Assembly: GCA_017442805.1 (NCBI GenBank)
Contig: JAFRZA010000004.1
Span: 1-52,194 of the forward strand
Reading direction: 5' to 3'
DNA from: Erysipelotrichaceae bacterium
GTDB taxonomy: Bacteria; Bacillota_I; Bacilli_A; Erysipelotrichales; Erysipelotrichaceae
DNA: 52,194 nt
Positions 45,204 to 52,194 of this stretch are shown in pieces (position 1 is the stretch's first letter; each line of letters opens with the position of its first letter). The position numbers were made by a program, and so were the translations under genes. A model generated the notes under the pieces. The model was given only the letters and a program-made list of their open reading frames with translations. It ran no database searches and was not told the DNA's origin.

Positions 45204-46088
45204 ATGTGGAAGGAAATCGTCAGGCTGATAACCAGACATGAAGGCGCCAGGTGGGCGGCCAATGACGCCGTCCGGGACGCCGGACTCACCGATCCGGAAG
45301 ATGTTGAGATCTTCGATGACATCAATTACGGTGACGGCAGTCAGGCCAACCTGCTGGCGGTACACCTGCCCAGAGGAACCGGCCATAAGCTGCCCTGCAT
45401 CATGGACGTTCACGGCGGCGGCTGGTTTTACGGATCCAAGGATCTGTACCGTCACTACTGTTCCCATCTGGCTCAACACGGCTTCGCGGTGGTCAATTTC
45501 AACTACCACCTGATGCCTGACTATCTGTTCCCCAGGGCTCTGGAAGACACCAACCTGGTGATGAAGTGGGTGGCCGAAAACCATGAGAAGTACTTCATCG
45601 ATCCGGACAACGTCTTTGTGGTCGGTGATTCCGCCGGCGCTCAGATCGGCTCGCAATACGTGACCGTCTGGGCCAGCGAAGAGTATGCGAAGCTGTTTGA
45701 CTTCGTCATTCCCCGGGAAATAACCATCAGGGGCTTTGTGGGCAACTGCGGCGTCTATGACGTTCCCAACGGCGCCATCAGCCGGATGCTGAAGTACTAC
45801 TTCGGCAGGGATTACCGCCAGAAGAATCCGCGGCTGGACATGTTCCGCTTCGTGACGTCGGCCTTCCCGCCCAGCTACATCATGACGGCGGTTCGCGATC
45901 AGGCCCGGCCGGAGGCTGAGCCGTTTGCGGAAGTGCTCAGGAAAGCGGGCGTGCCGGTCATCCTTAAGGTATACGGCGAGCCTGATGACGAAGCGGCCGT
46001 TCACGTGTTCCACGAAAACATCCGCCATCCGCTGGCCATTCAATGCAACAACGATGAATGCCGGTTCATGAAAGAGTTAGTAAAGTAA
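45204..46088 (+). CDS. Alpha/beta hydrolase (HSL-type esterase/lipase)
   Basis: A 294-residue esterase of the hormone-sensitive-lipase type. The oxyanion-hole motif DVHGGGWFYG is near residue 70, the nucleophile elbow GDSAGA places Ser at 143, and the acid and base are expected in the C-terminal EPDDEAAVHVFHENIRHP stretch. No signal peptide is present, so it is cytoplasmic. The natural substrate is unknown. It ends 10 bases before the M3 peptidase gene and is probably co-transcribed with it. Confidence 0.92.
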   Translation: MWKEIVRLITRHEGARWAANDAVRDAGLTDPEDVEIFDDINYGDGSQANLLAVHLPRGTGHKLPCIMDVHGGGWFYGSKDLYRHYCSHLAQHGFAVVNFNYHLMPDYLFPRALEDTNLVMKWVAENHEKYFIDPDNVFVVGDSAGAQIGSQYVTVWASEEYAKLFDFVIPREITIRGFVGNCGVYDVPNGAISRMLKYYFGRDYRQKNPRLDMFRFVTSAFPPSYIMTAVRDQARPEAEPFAEVLRKAGVPVILKVYGEPDDEAAVHVFHENIRHPLAIQCNNDECRFMKELVK

Positions 46089-46098
46089 GGAGACATAT

Positions 46099-47793
46099 AT
46101 GAAGTTTAGTGAATTCAAGTATGAAAGAATCAACATGGAAGAAGTCACCGGACAGATGGAAGAACTGCTGGCTGAACTTAAGCAGCAGACTGCCGCTGAA
46201 GATTTCTACCGCGTTTTCCTGAAGACGCAGGAAGTGGAAAAGAAAATCGGCACCATGTCCACTCTGGCTTCCGTACGCCACAGCATCGACACCAGAGATC
46301 CCTTCTATGAAGCCGAAAACGACTTCTGGGATGAGACCATGCCGCAGCTGCAGGCTTATGAAGTACAGCTTTCCCGGATCGTGCTGGACTTCCCCGACCG
46401 GAAGGAACTGATGAAGTACATTCCCGAGCCCTATTTCCTGTCCGCGGAATTCGACCTGAAGACCTTTGATGAAAAGATCATCCCGCTGCTGCAGCAGGAA
46501 AACAAGCTTTCCAGCGAATACGGCAAGCTGAAGGCGCAGGCTGAGATCGAGTTTGAAGGCAAGACCTACAACCTGGCTTCCATCGCTCCGCTGCTGCAGG
46601 ACAGGGACAGGGACGTCCGCAGAAGAGCCTATGACGCCAAGATGGCCTTCTTCGCGAAGAATGAAGCGGAATTCGACCGCATCTATGACGAACTGGTCAA
46701 GGTCAGAACGCAGATCGCCCACGAGCTGGGCTATGAGACCTTCACCGAGCTGGGCTACTACCGCATGCAGCGCTTTGACTACAACCAGGACATGGTGGCC
46801 AACTACCGCCGTCAGATCCTGGAGGACATCGTTCCGCTTACCCGCGATATCTACGGCCGTCAGGCCAAGCGCCTCGGTCTGGAAAAGCTGAGATACTATG
46901 ACATGGGCTACGAATTCGAGTCCGGCAATCCGACGCCCAAGGGCACTCCGGAACAGCTGGTCAAGGCTGCCGTCAACATGTATCATCAGATGAGCCCGCA
47001 GACCGGCGAATTCATCGACGTGATGTACAATAACGAACTGTGGGATCTGGTGAGCCGGGACGGCAAGGAAATGGGCGGCTACTGCACTTCCATTCCCGAA
47101 TATGAAGTTCCGTTCATCTTCTCCAACTTCAACGGTACCAGCGGCGACGTCGACGTTCTGACTCACGAAGCCGGCCATGCCTTCCAGTACTACAGCAGCC
47201 GCCACATCCCAGTGCTGAACTGCCAGTGGCCGACCATGGAATCCGCGGAAATCGATTCCATGAGCATGGAGTTCTTCGCCTATCCCTGGATGCAGGACTT
47301 CTTCAAAGAAGACACCCAGAAGTACTATTACTCCCACTTCTCCGGCACCCTGACCTTTTTGCCTTACGGCGTTCTGGTCGACCATTTCCAGCATGAGGTC
47401 TACAACCATCCGGAAATGACACCGGAAGAAAGAAAGGCTACCTGGAGAAAACTGGAGAAGATGTACTGCCCGGACCGCGACTTTGAAGGCTGCGAGATCC
47501 TCGACAAGGGCTGCTGGTGGTATCAGCAGGGCCATATCTTCGAATCGCCGTTCTACTACATCGACTATACGTTGGCGCAGGTCTGCGCTCTGCAGTTCTG
47601 GGCCAGAGCCCATAAGCAGGATCCGGACACTTTCAAGGATTACCTGCATCTGGTCAGCCTGGGCGGCACCATGACCTTCACCAAGCTGGTCAGGGAAGCC
47701 AACCTGAAGGTTCCGTTTGAGGACGGCTGCATCAAGGACGTGGCTGCGGAAGCCCGGAAGTTTTTGGACAGCTTCGACGACAGCAGCTTCTAA
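46099..47793 (+). CDS. M3 family oligoendopeptidase
   Basis: A 564-residue cytoplasmic zinc metallopeptidase of the M3 (PepF/oligoendopeptidase F) family that degrades short peptides. The active-site motif is H356-E-A-G-H360 (LTHEAGHAFQYY), with the third zinc ligand expected in the ESAEIDSMSMEFF stretch about 25 residues on. AAGGAGA precedes the ATG. Length and the N-terminal helical lid region fit the family. A terminator follows. Confidence 0.96.
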   Translation: MKFSEFKYERINMEEVTGQMEELLAELKQQTAAEDFYRVFLKTQEVEKKIGTMSTLASVRHSIDTRDPFYEAENDFWDETMPQLQAYEVQLSRIVLDFPDRKELMKYIPEPYFLSAEFDLKTFDEKIIPLLQQENKLSSEYGKLKAQAEIEFEGKTYNLASIAPLLQDRDRDVRRRAYDAKMAFFAKNEAEFDRIYDELVKVRTQIAHELGYETFTELGYYRMQRFDYNQDMVANYRRQILEDIVPLTRDIYGRQAKRLGLEKLRYYDMGYEFESGNPTPKGTPEQLVKAAVNMYHQMSPQTGEFIDVMYNNELWDLVSRDGKEMGGYCTSIPEYEVPFIFSNFNGTSGDVDVLTHEAGHAFQYYSSRHIPVLNCQWPTMESAEIDSMSMEFFAYPWMQDFFKEDTQKYYYSHFSGTLTFLPYGVLVDHFQHEVYNHPEMTPEERKATWRKLEKMYCPDRDFEGCEILDKGCWWYQQGHIFESPFYYIDYTLAQVCALQFWARAHKQDPDTFKDYLHLVSLGGTMTFTKLVREANLKVPFEDGCIKDVAAEARKFLDSFDDSSF

Positions 47794-47807
47794 GACGCAT
47801 AATCAAA

Positions 47808-47843
47808 GCCAAAGGGGAAAGACAGCGTTCTTCCCCTTTTTTT
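47808..47843 (+). terminator. Terminator after the M3 peptidase gene
   Basis: AAAGGGGAA (47811-47819) pairs with TTCCCCTTT (47831-47839), followed by more T; outer AAAGCC/GGCTTT can extend it. Confidence 0.88.
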
Positions 47844-47895
47844 CGGCTTTTTCCGCTGACTGCTCATTTCGTTTTATTTTCCGCGCCGTTTGTAC

Positions 47896-47901
47896 TATAA
47901 T
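47896..47901 (+). promoter_or_regulatory. -10 box upstream of the zinc-ribbon/InlB/Big_2 protein
   Basis: TATAAT, giving a leader of about 120 bases before the ATG at 48030. Confidence 0.6.
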
Positions 47902-47940
47902 GAAGACACAAAGGGAAAAAATAAACAAATAAGCTTCCTT

Positions 47941-48033
47941 ATGACCAGAAAGGAGAAACATCAGGCCTGTAATCAGCAGGCTTGGCTTTGTTGGTATGAG
48001 GAAGAAAGAAATGAAAGGGAGGATATTGCATGA
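47941..48033 (+). CDS. Possible 30-codon leader reading frame
   Basis: An uninterrupted small reading frame (MTRKEKHQACNQQAW and on to EDIA) fills most of the leader and ends in TGA overlapping the next gene's ATG (ATGA). It lacks a Shine-Dalgarno sequence, so translation is doubtful. If translated, it could couple to the downstream gene. Confidence 0.2.
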   Translation: MTRKEKHQACNQQAWLCWYEEERNEREDIA

Positions 48034-49862
48034 GCAAGATATGTCCGAATTGCGGAAAGATCAACGAAGATGACGCTCTCTTCTGTGACAAGTGCGGCCA
48101 GAAACTTGACGAAGTGCCGGTAACCCCGGAAGAGAAGCCCGAGCCGGAGAAGGCCGAACCCGAAAAGGCCGCCCCTGAGAAGGCTGAGCCCAAGAAGGCG
48201 AAACCCAAGAAGGCGGAAAAGGCCGAACCGGTCGCAGCCGAACCGGAGAAAAAGGAAGAAAAGAAGGGCAGCAAGGGCCTGATAATCGGCCTGATTGCCC
48301 TGCTGCTGATCGGCGTAGTTGCCGGCGTGCTGTTATTGGGCGGCAAGAAGACCGTCACCTTTGAAAGCAACGGCGGTACCCGGATCGCGGAAGTGAAGAT
48401 TAAGAAAGGCGAAAAGTTAGCCAGGCCGGAAGATCCGATCAGAGAAGGACATGACTTCGTGGGCTGGTATCTTGATGACAAGGAGTATGACTTTGATCAG
48501 CCGGTCGAAGACAACATCACTCTGAGAGCCCGTTGGGAACCTTATAAATTCGTCACCTTCATGGTTGACGGCAAGGAGATCGCTAAGGAGCATGTCGTGG
48601 ATGGCCACGTCAGGTTCCCGGAGGCTCCGGTGCAGGACGGCTATGCCTTCGTCGGCTGGATGGATACCTCCTCAGTGGAAATCGGCGAAGACCACGTCTT
48701 TACGGCTGACGCGGTCCTGTTTGCCAACTACAAGGTATTCGTACCGATCACATCGATCGGCTTTGAGAAGAAGACTTATTACGTCCTGGCCGGCGACAGC
48801 GTAAAGCCGAAGCTGACCATCAAGCCCAGCGACTGGGCTGAAAACATCGACTATACCAGTTCCGACGAAAACGTCGCGACGGTCACGCCTGACGGAACGG
48901 TCAGCGGCTTAAACGCCGGCAGCGTCACCATCAAGGTTACCAGCGAAAGCGGCAAGAGCGCTGAGTGCAAGGTCGTGGTCGCGAAGATCACGGTTGCTGA
49001 TCCGTTTACCGTGACGGCCGGTGAGAAGAAGGATCTGGGCGTCAAGATCGAACCCAAGGAAGCCTACAGCAAGATCACCTACAAGTCGACCGACGATATC
49101 GTTGCCAGAGTCGACTCCAAGGGCAAGGTCAGCGGCATTGAAGGCGGCAAGTGCCAGATCAAGATATCCACTGACACCGGCCTGAGCAAGACCATCACCG
49201 TTTACGTCGACGAATATACCCTGATGCTGGTTCTGGACTGGGACAAGACGGAAAATGCCGGCTATCTGTTCTACCGTCAGAACGACCGTCCCGTTGTCTC
49301 CATCAAGGAAGCCGAACTCCGGACGACGAAAAACGGCACGGATAAGTATACGACATTAGATGTCAAGAAAGTTGTCAAAAACATCGACATGGAAGGCGGC
49401 GACAATGTCCTGTACTGGAATTCCGGTGACAATGAAATGTATGCCACCAGCTATGGACAGGTCTCCAACGGCTTTGCCCGGGTAAAGGATTATGAAGTCT
49501 ACTTTACCTATAAGTATGACGGCAAGACCTACAAGTCCGGCATCTATGACATCACCGTTGAACCGACGCTGGAATGCGAAGTCCAGGGCGACATTCAGGA
49601 GTATAACGACAAGAGCGACTACATAAAGCTGACTCCGGGTGAAGGAACCAAGTACTTCACGATCAGGGTCAATCAGGACTGCGACCACGCCGTCAGCAGC
49701 AACCTGACCATTCTGGGCGTGACTCATCCGACTCCGCCTTCCGGAAAGCCGGCTTACAGCGTCTTCTCCTGCAAGTACGTCAAGACCTCAACCAGCTCGG
49801 CAGCCTGGATCACCTTCCTGACCGACGGCGGCCAGCGGCTGGATATCGAGCCGATCGAATAA
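48030..49862 (+). CDS. Zinc-ribbon, membrane-anchored protein with InlB/Flg_new and Big_2 repeats
   Basis: A 610-residue protein. Residues 5-23 form a zinc ribbon (C5, C8, C19, C22). Then comes a Lys/Glu/Pro/Ala linker built on EKAEP-like units (about 35-80), a membrane helix (about 83-104), two InlB/Listeria-Bacteroides-type repeats (about 108-169 and 174-234), each with a GY/GHxFVGW core, two Big_2 Ig-like domains (about 238-393) and a beta-rich C-terminal region of unknown family. The order predicts a cytoplasmic zinc ribbon and an extracellular adhesin-like part. GGGAGG precedes the ATG. The next gene is a clear paralog. Confidence 0.88.
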   Translation: MSKICPNCGKINEDDALFCDKCGQKLDEVPVTPEEKPEPEKAEPEKAAPEKAEPKKAKPKKAEKAEPVAAEPEKKEEKKGSKGLIIGLIALLLIGVVAGVLLLGGKKTVTFESNGGTRIAEVKIKKGEKLARPEDPIREGHDFVGWYLDDKEYDFDQPVEDNITLRARWEPYKFVTFMVDGKEIAKEHVVDGHVRFPEAPVQDGYAFVGWMDTSSVEIGEDHVFTADAVLFANYKVFVPITSIGFEKKTYYVLAGDSVKPKLTIKPSDWAENIDYTSSDENVATVTPDGTVSGLNAGSVTIKVTSESGKSAECKVVVAKITVADPFTVTAGEKKDLGVKIEPKEAYSKITYKSTDDIVARVDSKGKVSGIEGGKCQIKISTDTGLSKTITVYVDEYTLMLVLDWDKTENAGYLFYRQNDRPVVSIKEAELRTTKNGTDKYTTLDVKKVVKNIDMEGGDNVLYWNSGDNEMYATSYGQVSNGFARVKDYEVYFTYKYDGKTYKSGIYDITVEPTLECEVQGDIQEYNDKSDYIKLTPGEGTKYFTIRVNQDCDHAVSSNLTILGVTHPTPPSGKPAYSVFSCKYVKTSTSSAAWITFLTDGGQRLDIEPIE

Positions 49863-49870
49863 TCAGAAAC

Positions 49871-49894
49871 GAAACAGCTTAAAGCTGTTTCTTT
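49871..49894 (+). terminator. Terminator after the zinc-ribbon protein gene
   Basis: GAAACAGCT (49871-49879) pairs with AGCTGTTTC (49883-49891), followed by TTTC. A second hairpin (49899-49920, GGGCGGCC/GGCTGCCC) lies directly behind it without a T tract. Confidence 0.8.
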
Positions 49895-49941
49895 CTTCAG
49901 GGCGGCCTTAAGGCTGCCCTTTGAGGCGGTGAGATTTGTTT

Positions 49942-49969
49942 TTGAACAATGAAAAGATTGTTGTATAAT
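49942..49969 (+). promoter_or_regulatory. Promoter of the second InlB/Big_2 protein gene
   Basis: TTGAAC (49942-49947), 16-base spacer, TATAAT (49964-49969). ACAGGAG follows before the ATG. Confidence 0.75.
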
Positions 49970-50005
49970 GAACTTACCAGTAAAAGAATACAGGAGTAAG
50001 AAGAT

Positions 50006-51820
50006 ATGGATGAGAAGAAAAAGAAAACCAGAAAAATCTTGCTGTTTGTCATAATCGGACTTGTAGTCCTGGCTCTGATAGCCGGACTTGTGTTCTTCCT
50101 GACCAGGAAGTATACGGTAACCTTTGACTCTGCCGGCGGCACGCCCGTGGAAGAACAGAAGGTTGGCAAGGGCAAGACGGTAACCAGACCGCAGGATCCG
50201 GTCATGGAAGGCTATGACTTCAACGGCTGGTTCTACAATGACAAGGAATACAACTTCAATTCACCGGTCAAGCAGTCATTCACCCTGACGGCCCGCTGGA
50301 ACGAAGCCAAGTACGTTACTTTCGTTGTCGACGGAGAAGAGATTGCCAAGGAGCACATTCTCAACGGCCGGGTAAGCTTCCCTACACCGCCGGCCAAGGA
50401 AGGCTATGCCTTCGTCAGCTGGAAAGACCCCAACGGCAATGATGTTCCGGAAGAACATCTGTTCTCTGACAACATCACCCTGACGGCCACTTACCGGGTT
50501 TTCATCCCGATCACTTCCATCAGGTTTGAGAAGGCATCCTATTCAATGGAAAGAGGCGAAACCCTTACCCTCAAACTGAAGGTCGAACCTTCCAACTGGG
50601 TTGAGGTCATCGGCTATACCACCAGCAACTCCTCAGTCGCTACCGTAACACCGGAAGGCGTCGTCACCGCCAACGGCGGCGGCACCGCGGTCATAACCGT
50701 CAATACAGAAAGTGGCAAGAGCGCTTCCGTGGAGATCAATGTCAAGGTCAGCGTCAAGAGCATGAAGTTTGAACCGGATGAACTCATCTTTACCAAGAAA
50801 GGTGACAAGACCACTCCCAAGCTGGTCGTTGATCCGGAAGATACAACCGATAAGATCGAGTTTACTTCCAGCGACGCGAAGATAGTCGTTGCCAACAAGG
50901 AAACCGGAGAACTGACTGCCGTAGGTTACGGCACGGCGACCGTAACGGCGACAGCCGGCAAGAAGAAGGCCACTCTGAAGGTCAGCGTGACCAATCCGGC
51001 GAAGTCGATCAGCGTAGCCGATACCATGACGATCAATGCCGGAGAAACCAAGAATCTCGGTGTAAAGATCACGGCGACGGACCCCAAGGAACCGACTACT
51101 TCAGTAGTTACTTATGTCAGCAGTAATACTGACGTTGCCAAGGTTGACGGAGAAGGAAACGTTACCGGATTATCCGGAGGAACTTCCATCATTACCGTAT
51201 CGACCGATAACGGACTGAATAAAAAGGTCACAGTCTATGTTAATCAGACGGAGTTCACGGTCGTGCTCGATCAGTCTCATACCATTGTTGAAAACTATCT
51301 CTTCCACGACGGTCCCTATCTTGCGGTCAAGAGCGCAAAACTCGTGATTGCCAAGAACGGAAACGTGACTACGGAAACGCCGGATCCCTCCAAGCTGACG
51401 ATGGTATGCTCTGAGAGTGGTCTGCTCAGTTTCAACGGCAATGATAACAAGATCGCCGTGAGCCAGGACGTTTCAAAGACCTATAAGAATACGGAAGTAT
51501 ACTTCACCTACACCAAGGACGGAACGACCTACAAGTCAGCAGTCTTCAAAATCACCGTAGAACCGGTTCTGAAGATCAAGTCAGTGTCCGGCGGCGATTT
51601 CAGTGGCACGCAGATAACAATACCTGCCGGAGAAGCAGATGTTGTGGACTTCACCGTCAACATTACCGTTGCCAATCCGACAGTTACGAAGAGCGGAGCG
51701 GTAACCGCCGCGGTTGTTGATTCAAAGGCGATCAAGTGCCAGCTTACCTACAGTTCCGGCAGCGGTCAGCTGAAAATCAAGACTAAGGGCGGACAGGAAA
51801 TCACGTTAACCGTTAATTAA
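50006..51820 (+). CDS. Membrane-anchored protein with InlB/Flg_new and Big_2 repeats (paralog)
   Basis: A 604-residue paralog of the preceding protein without the zinc ribbon and linker. A basic N-terminus (MDEKKKKTRK) precedes a membrane helix (about 11-32), two InlB-type repeats (about 36-97 and 102-163), three Big_2 domains (about 165-410; the middle one is absent from the neighbour) and a related C-terminal beta-rich region. The shared order and matching strings such as YVTF-VDGEEIAKEH and SAVFKITVEP show tandem duplication followed by domain gain or loss. It probably faces outward as a surface or wall-interacting protein. It has its own promoter. Confidence 0.88.
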   Translation: MDEKKKKTRKILLFVIIGLVVLALIAGLVFFLTRKYTVTFDSAGGTPVEEQKVGKGKTVTRPQDPVMEGYDFNGWFYNDKEYNFNSPVKQSFTLTARWNEAKYVTFVVDGEEIAKEHILNGRVSFPTPPAKEGYAFVSWKDPNGNDVPEEHLFSDNITLTATYRVFIPITSIRFEKASYSMERGETLTLKLKVEPSNWVEVIGYTTSNSSVATVTPEGVVTANGGGTAVITVNTESGKSASVEINVKVSVKSMKFEPDELIFTKKGDKTTPKLVVDPEDTTDKIEFTSSDAKIVVANKETGELTAVGYGTATVTATAGKKKATLKVSVTNPAKSISVADTMTINAGETKNLGVKITATDPKEPTTSVVTYVSSNTDVAKVDGEGNVTGLSGGTSIITVSTDNGLNKKVTVYVNQTEFTVVLDQSHTIVENYLFHDGPYLAVKSAKLVIAKNGNVTTETPDPSKLTMVCSESGLLSFNGNDNKIAVSQDVSKTYKNTEVYFTYTKDGTTYKSAVFKITVEPVLKIKSVSGGDFSGTQITIPAGEADVVDFTVNITVANPTVTKSGAVTAAVVDSKAIKCQLTYSSGSGQLKIKTKGGQEITLTVN

Positions 51821-51827
51821 TCAGAAA

Positions 51828-51854
51828 GAGGACAGTTTCCGGACTGTCCTTTTC
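51828..51854 (+). terminator. Terminator after the second InlB/Big_2 protein gene
   Basis: AGGACAGT (51828-51835) pairs with ACTGTCCT (51843-51850), followed by TTTC. Confidence 0.88.
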
Positions 51855-51922
51855 TGTGGCTTAAAGAAAAAAGGAGTCAGAAAATATTTGCGCTTTGGGT
51901 ATTGAATGACAAAAAACAGGTG

Positions 51923-51931
51923 TGCTATAAT
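51923..51931 (+). promoter_or_regulatory. Extended -10 promoter of tRNA-Ala
   Basis: TGCTATAAT, 11 bases before the mature tRNA start; TTGAAT 18 bases upstream is a possible -35. Confidence 0.7.
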
Positions 51932-51942
51932 ACAAAAGCACT

Positions 51943-52018
51943 GGGGCATTAGCGCAGCTGGGAGCGCGTATCGCTGGCAGCGATGAGGTCACGGGTTCGA
52001 GCCCCGTATGCTCCACCA
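51943..52018 (+). tRNA. tRNA-Ala(GGC)
   Basis: Cloverleaf with acceptor GGGGCAT/ATGCTCC, D arm GCGC...GCGC, anticodon stem TATCG/CGATG with loop CTGGCAG (anticodon GGC), T arm ACGGG-TTCGAGC-CCCGT, discriminator A and encoded CCA. Confidence 0.96.
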
Positions 52019-52026
52019 GAAGCAAT

Positions 52027-52053
52027 AAAAGCCTTATTTTAAGGCTTTTTTTG
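52027..52053 (+). terminator. Terminator of tRNA-Ala
   Basis: AAAAGCCTTA pairs with TAAGGCTTTT (loop TTT), followed by T. Confidence 0.9.
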
Positions 52054-52057
52054 TTGT

Positions 52058-52115
52058 GTGGTTATTCCATTAACCCCACTTTTGTTATAATTATTGTGGT
52101 TAAAAGGTGTGGTTA
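52058..52115 (+). repeat. Cluster of GTGGTTA repeats before the last reading frame
   Basis: GTGGTTA occurs at 52058-52064, 52096-52102 and 52109-52115, and an imperfect inverted copy (TAACCCCAC) at 52071-52079 can pair with the first. They flank an extended -10 TGTTATAAT (52083-52091). They could be binding sites of a recombinase or regulator, or the end of an insertion element. Confidence 0.45.
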
Positions 52116-52125
52116 GAGGCGAAAA

Positions 52126-52194
52126 ATGAAGGCAAAAACAAGAATAAATCCAAAAACAAAGCAAACAGAGTATAAAATCAGGTATCTTTGGAAG
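52126..52194 (+). CDS. Partial AT-rich reading frame at the window edge
   Basis: Twenty-three codons (beginning MKAKTRINPKTKQTEYK) run off the right end. The sequence is much more A-rich than anything else in the window and lysine/threonine-rich. GAGG 6 bases before the ATG and TGTTATAAT 34 bases upstream support expression. Its place right behind a tRNA gene and its different base composition suggest the start of an accessory element, for example an integrase or transposase, but the protein itself is too short to identify. Confidence 0.5.
   Translation, partial: MKAKTRINPKTKQTEYKIRYLWK

Noticed and set aside
46066..47649. Minus-strand 527-codon open frame opposite the M3 peptidase
   Set aside because: The plus strand encodes a complete M3 peptidase with HEAGH and a good ribosome site; the antisense frame has no recognisable motif.
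48130..48270. DNA-level tandem repeat in the EKAEP linker
   Set aside because: The repetition is at the protein level (Lys/Glu/Pro/Ala units) with varied codons; it is not a CRISPR or a clean minisatellite.

Overview
The window looks like a chromosomal segment of an anaerobic or fermentative, fairly GC-rich Bacillota bacterium. The gene repertoire (class III ribonucleotide reductase, riboswitch-controlled glycine cleavage genes, YitT, DUF554, LemA/DUF2207, FtsEX with an M23 hydrolase, strong AGGAG ribosome sites) would fit the Erysipelotrichia, but that placement is an inference from gene content and style, not from a marker gene. Almost every base is accounted for by housekeeping genes, five single tRNA genes and short intergenic stretches holding hairpin terminators and promoters.

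Left part (1-18400): tgt with the first codons of queA on the minus strand; then on plus a 7-TM/acidic-linker/receiver-like protein, a small tail-anchored protein, an SPFH/stomatin-like protein and an unknown membrane protein. A tandem glycine riboswitch with an intrinsic terminator precedes gcvT-gcvH-gcvPA-gcvPB-lplA-lpdA, a self-contained glycine cleavage operon that brings its own lipoate ligase and E3 subunit. After an unknown 144-residue gene and a DUF4139 protein comes the most unusual locus, on the minus strand: a gene fusing a MarR-type repressor to an NrdG-type radical-SAM activase, followed by nrdD, which itself carries a C-terminal glutaredoxin-like domain. A perfect TAGTTG-N6-CAACTA palindrome lies just downstream of the predicted start of transcription of the fusion gene.

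Middle part (18400-37600): galM and a YiiX-like hydrolase, tRNA-Pro, lemA plus a DUF2207 protein, yitT, an ftsE-ftsX-M23 peptidase operon (cell-wall hydrolysis at division), a PHP-domain phosphatase, an S41 protease, a heterodimeric ABC exporter preceded by a structured leader, a MATE efflux pump, and uvrB-maf-barnase-barstar, then tRNA-Thr.

Right part (37600-52194): a zinc/cadmium efflux operon (separate HMA chaperone, P1B-ATPase, SmtB-like repressor) with a perfect 18-bp ArsR-type operator; a zinc-dependent phospholipase C-like protein; tRNA-Val; VanZ-like and VanY-like proteins; tRNA-Arg; DUF554; an alpha/beta hydrolase; an M3 oligopeptidase; two tandem paralogous surface proteins with InlB/Flg_new and Big_2 repeats; tRNA-Ala; and an AT-rich partial reading frame at the very end that may mark the edge of an accessory element.

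Two window-wide regularities stand out: many promoters carry an extended -10 (TGnTAnAAT), and several genes (uvrB, the MATE gene, yitT) have their -10 box only 6-8 bases from the start codon with no ribosome site, suggesting leaderless messages.
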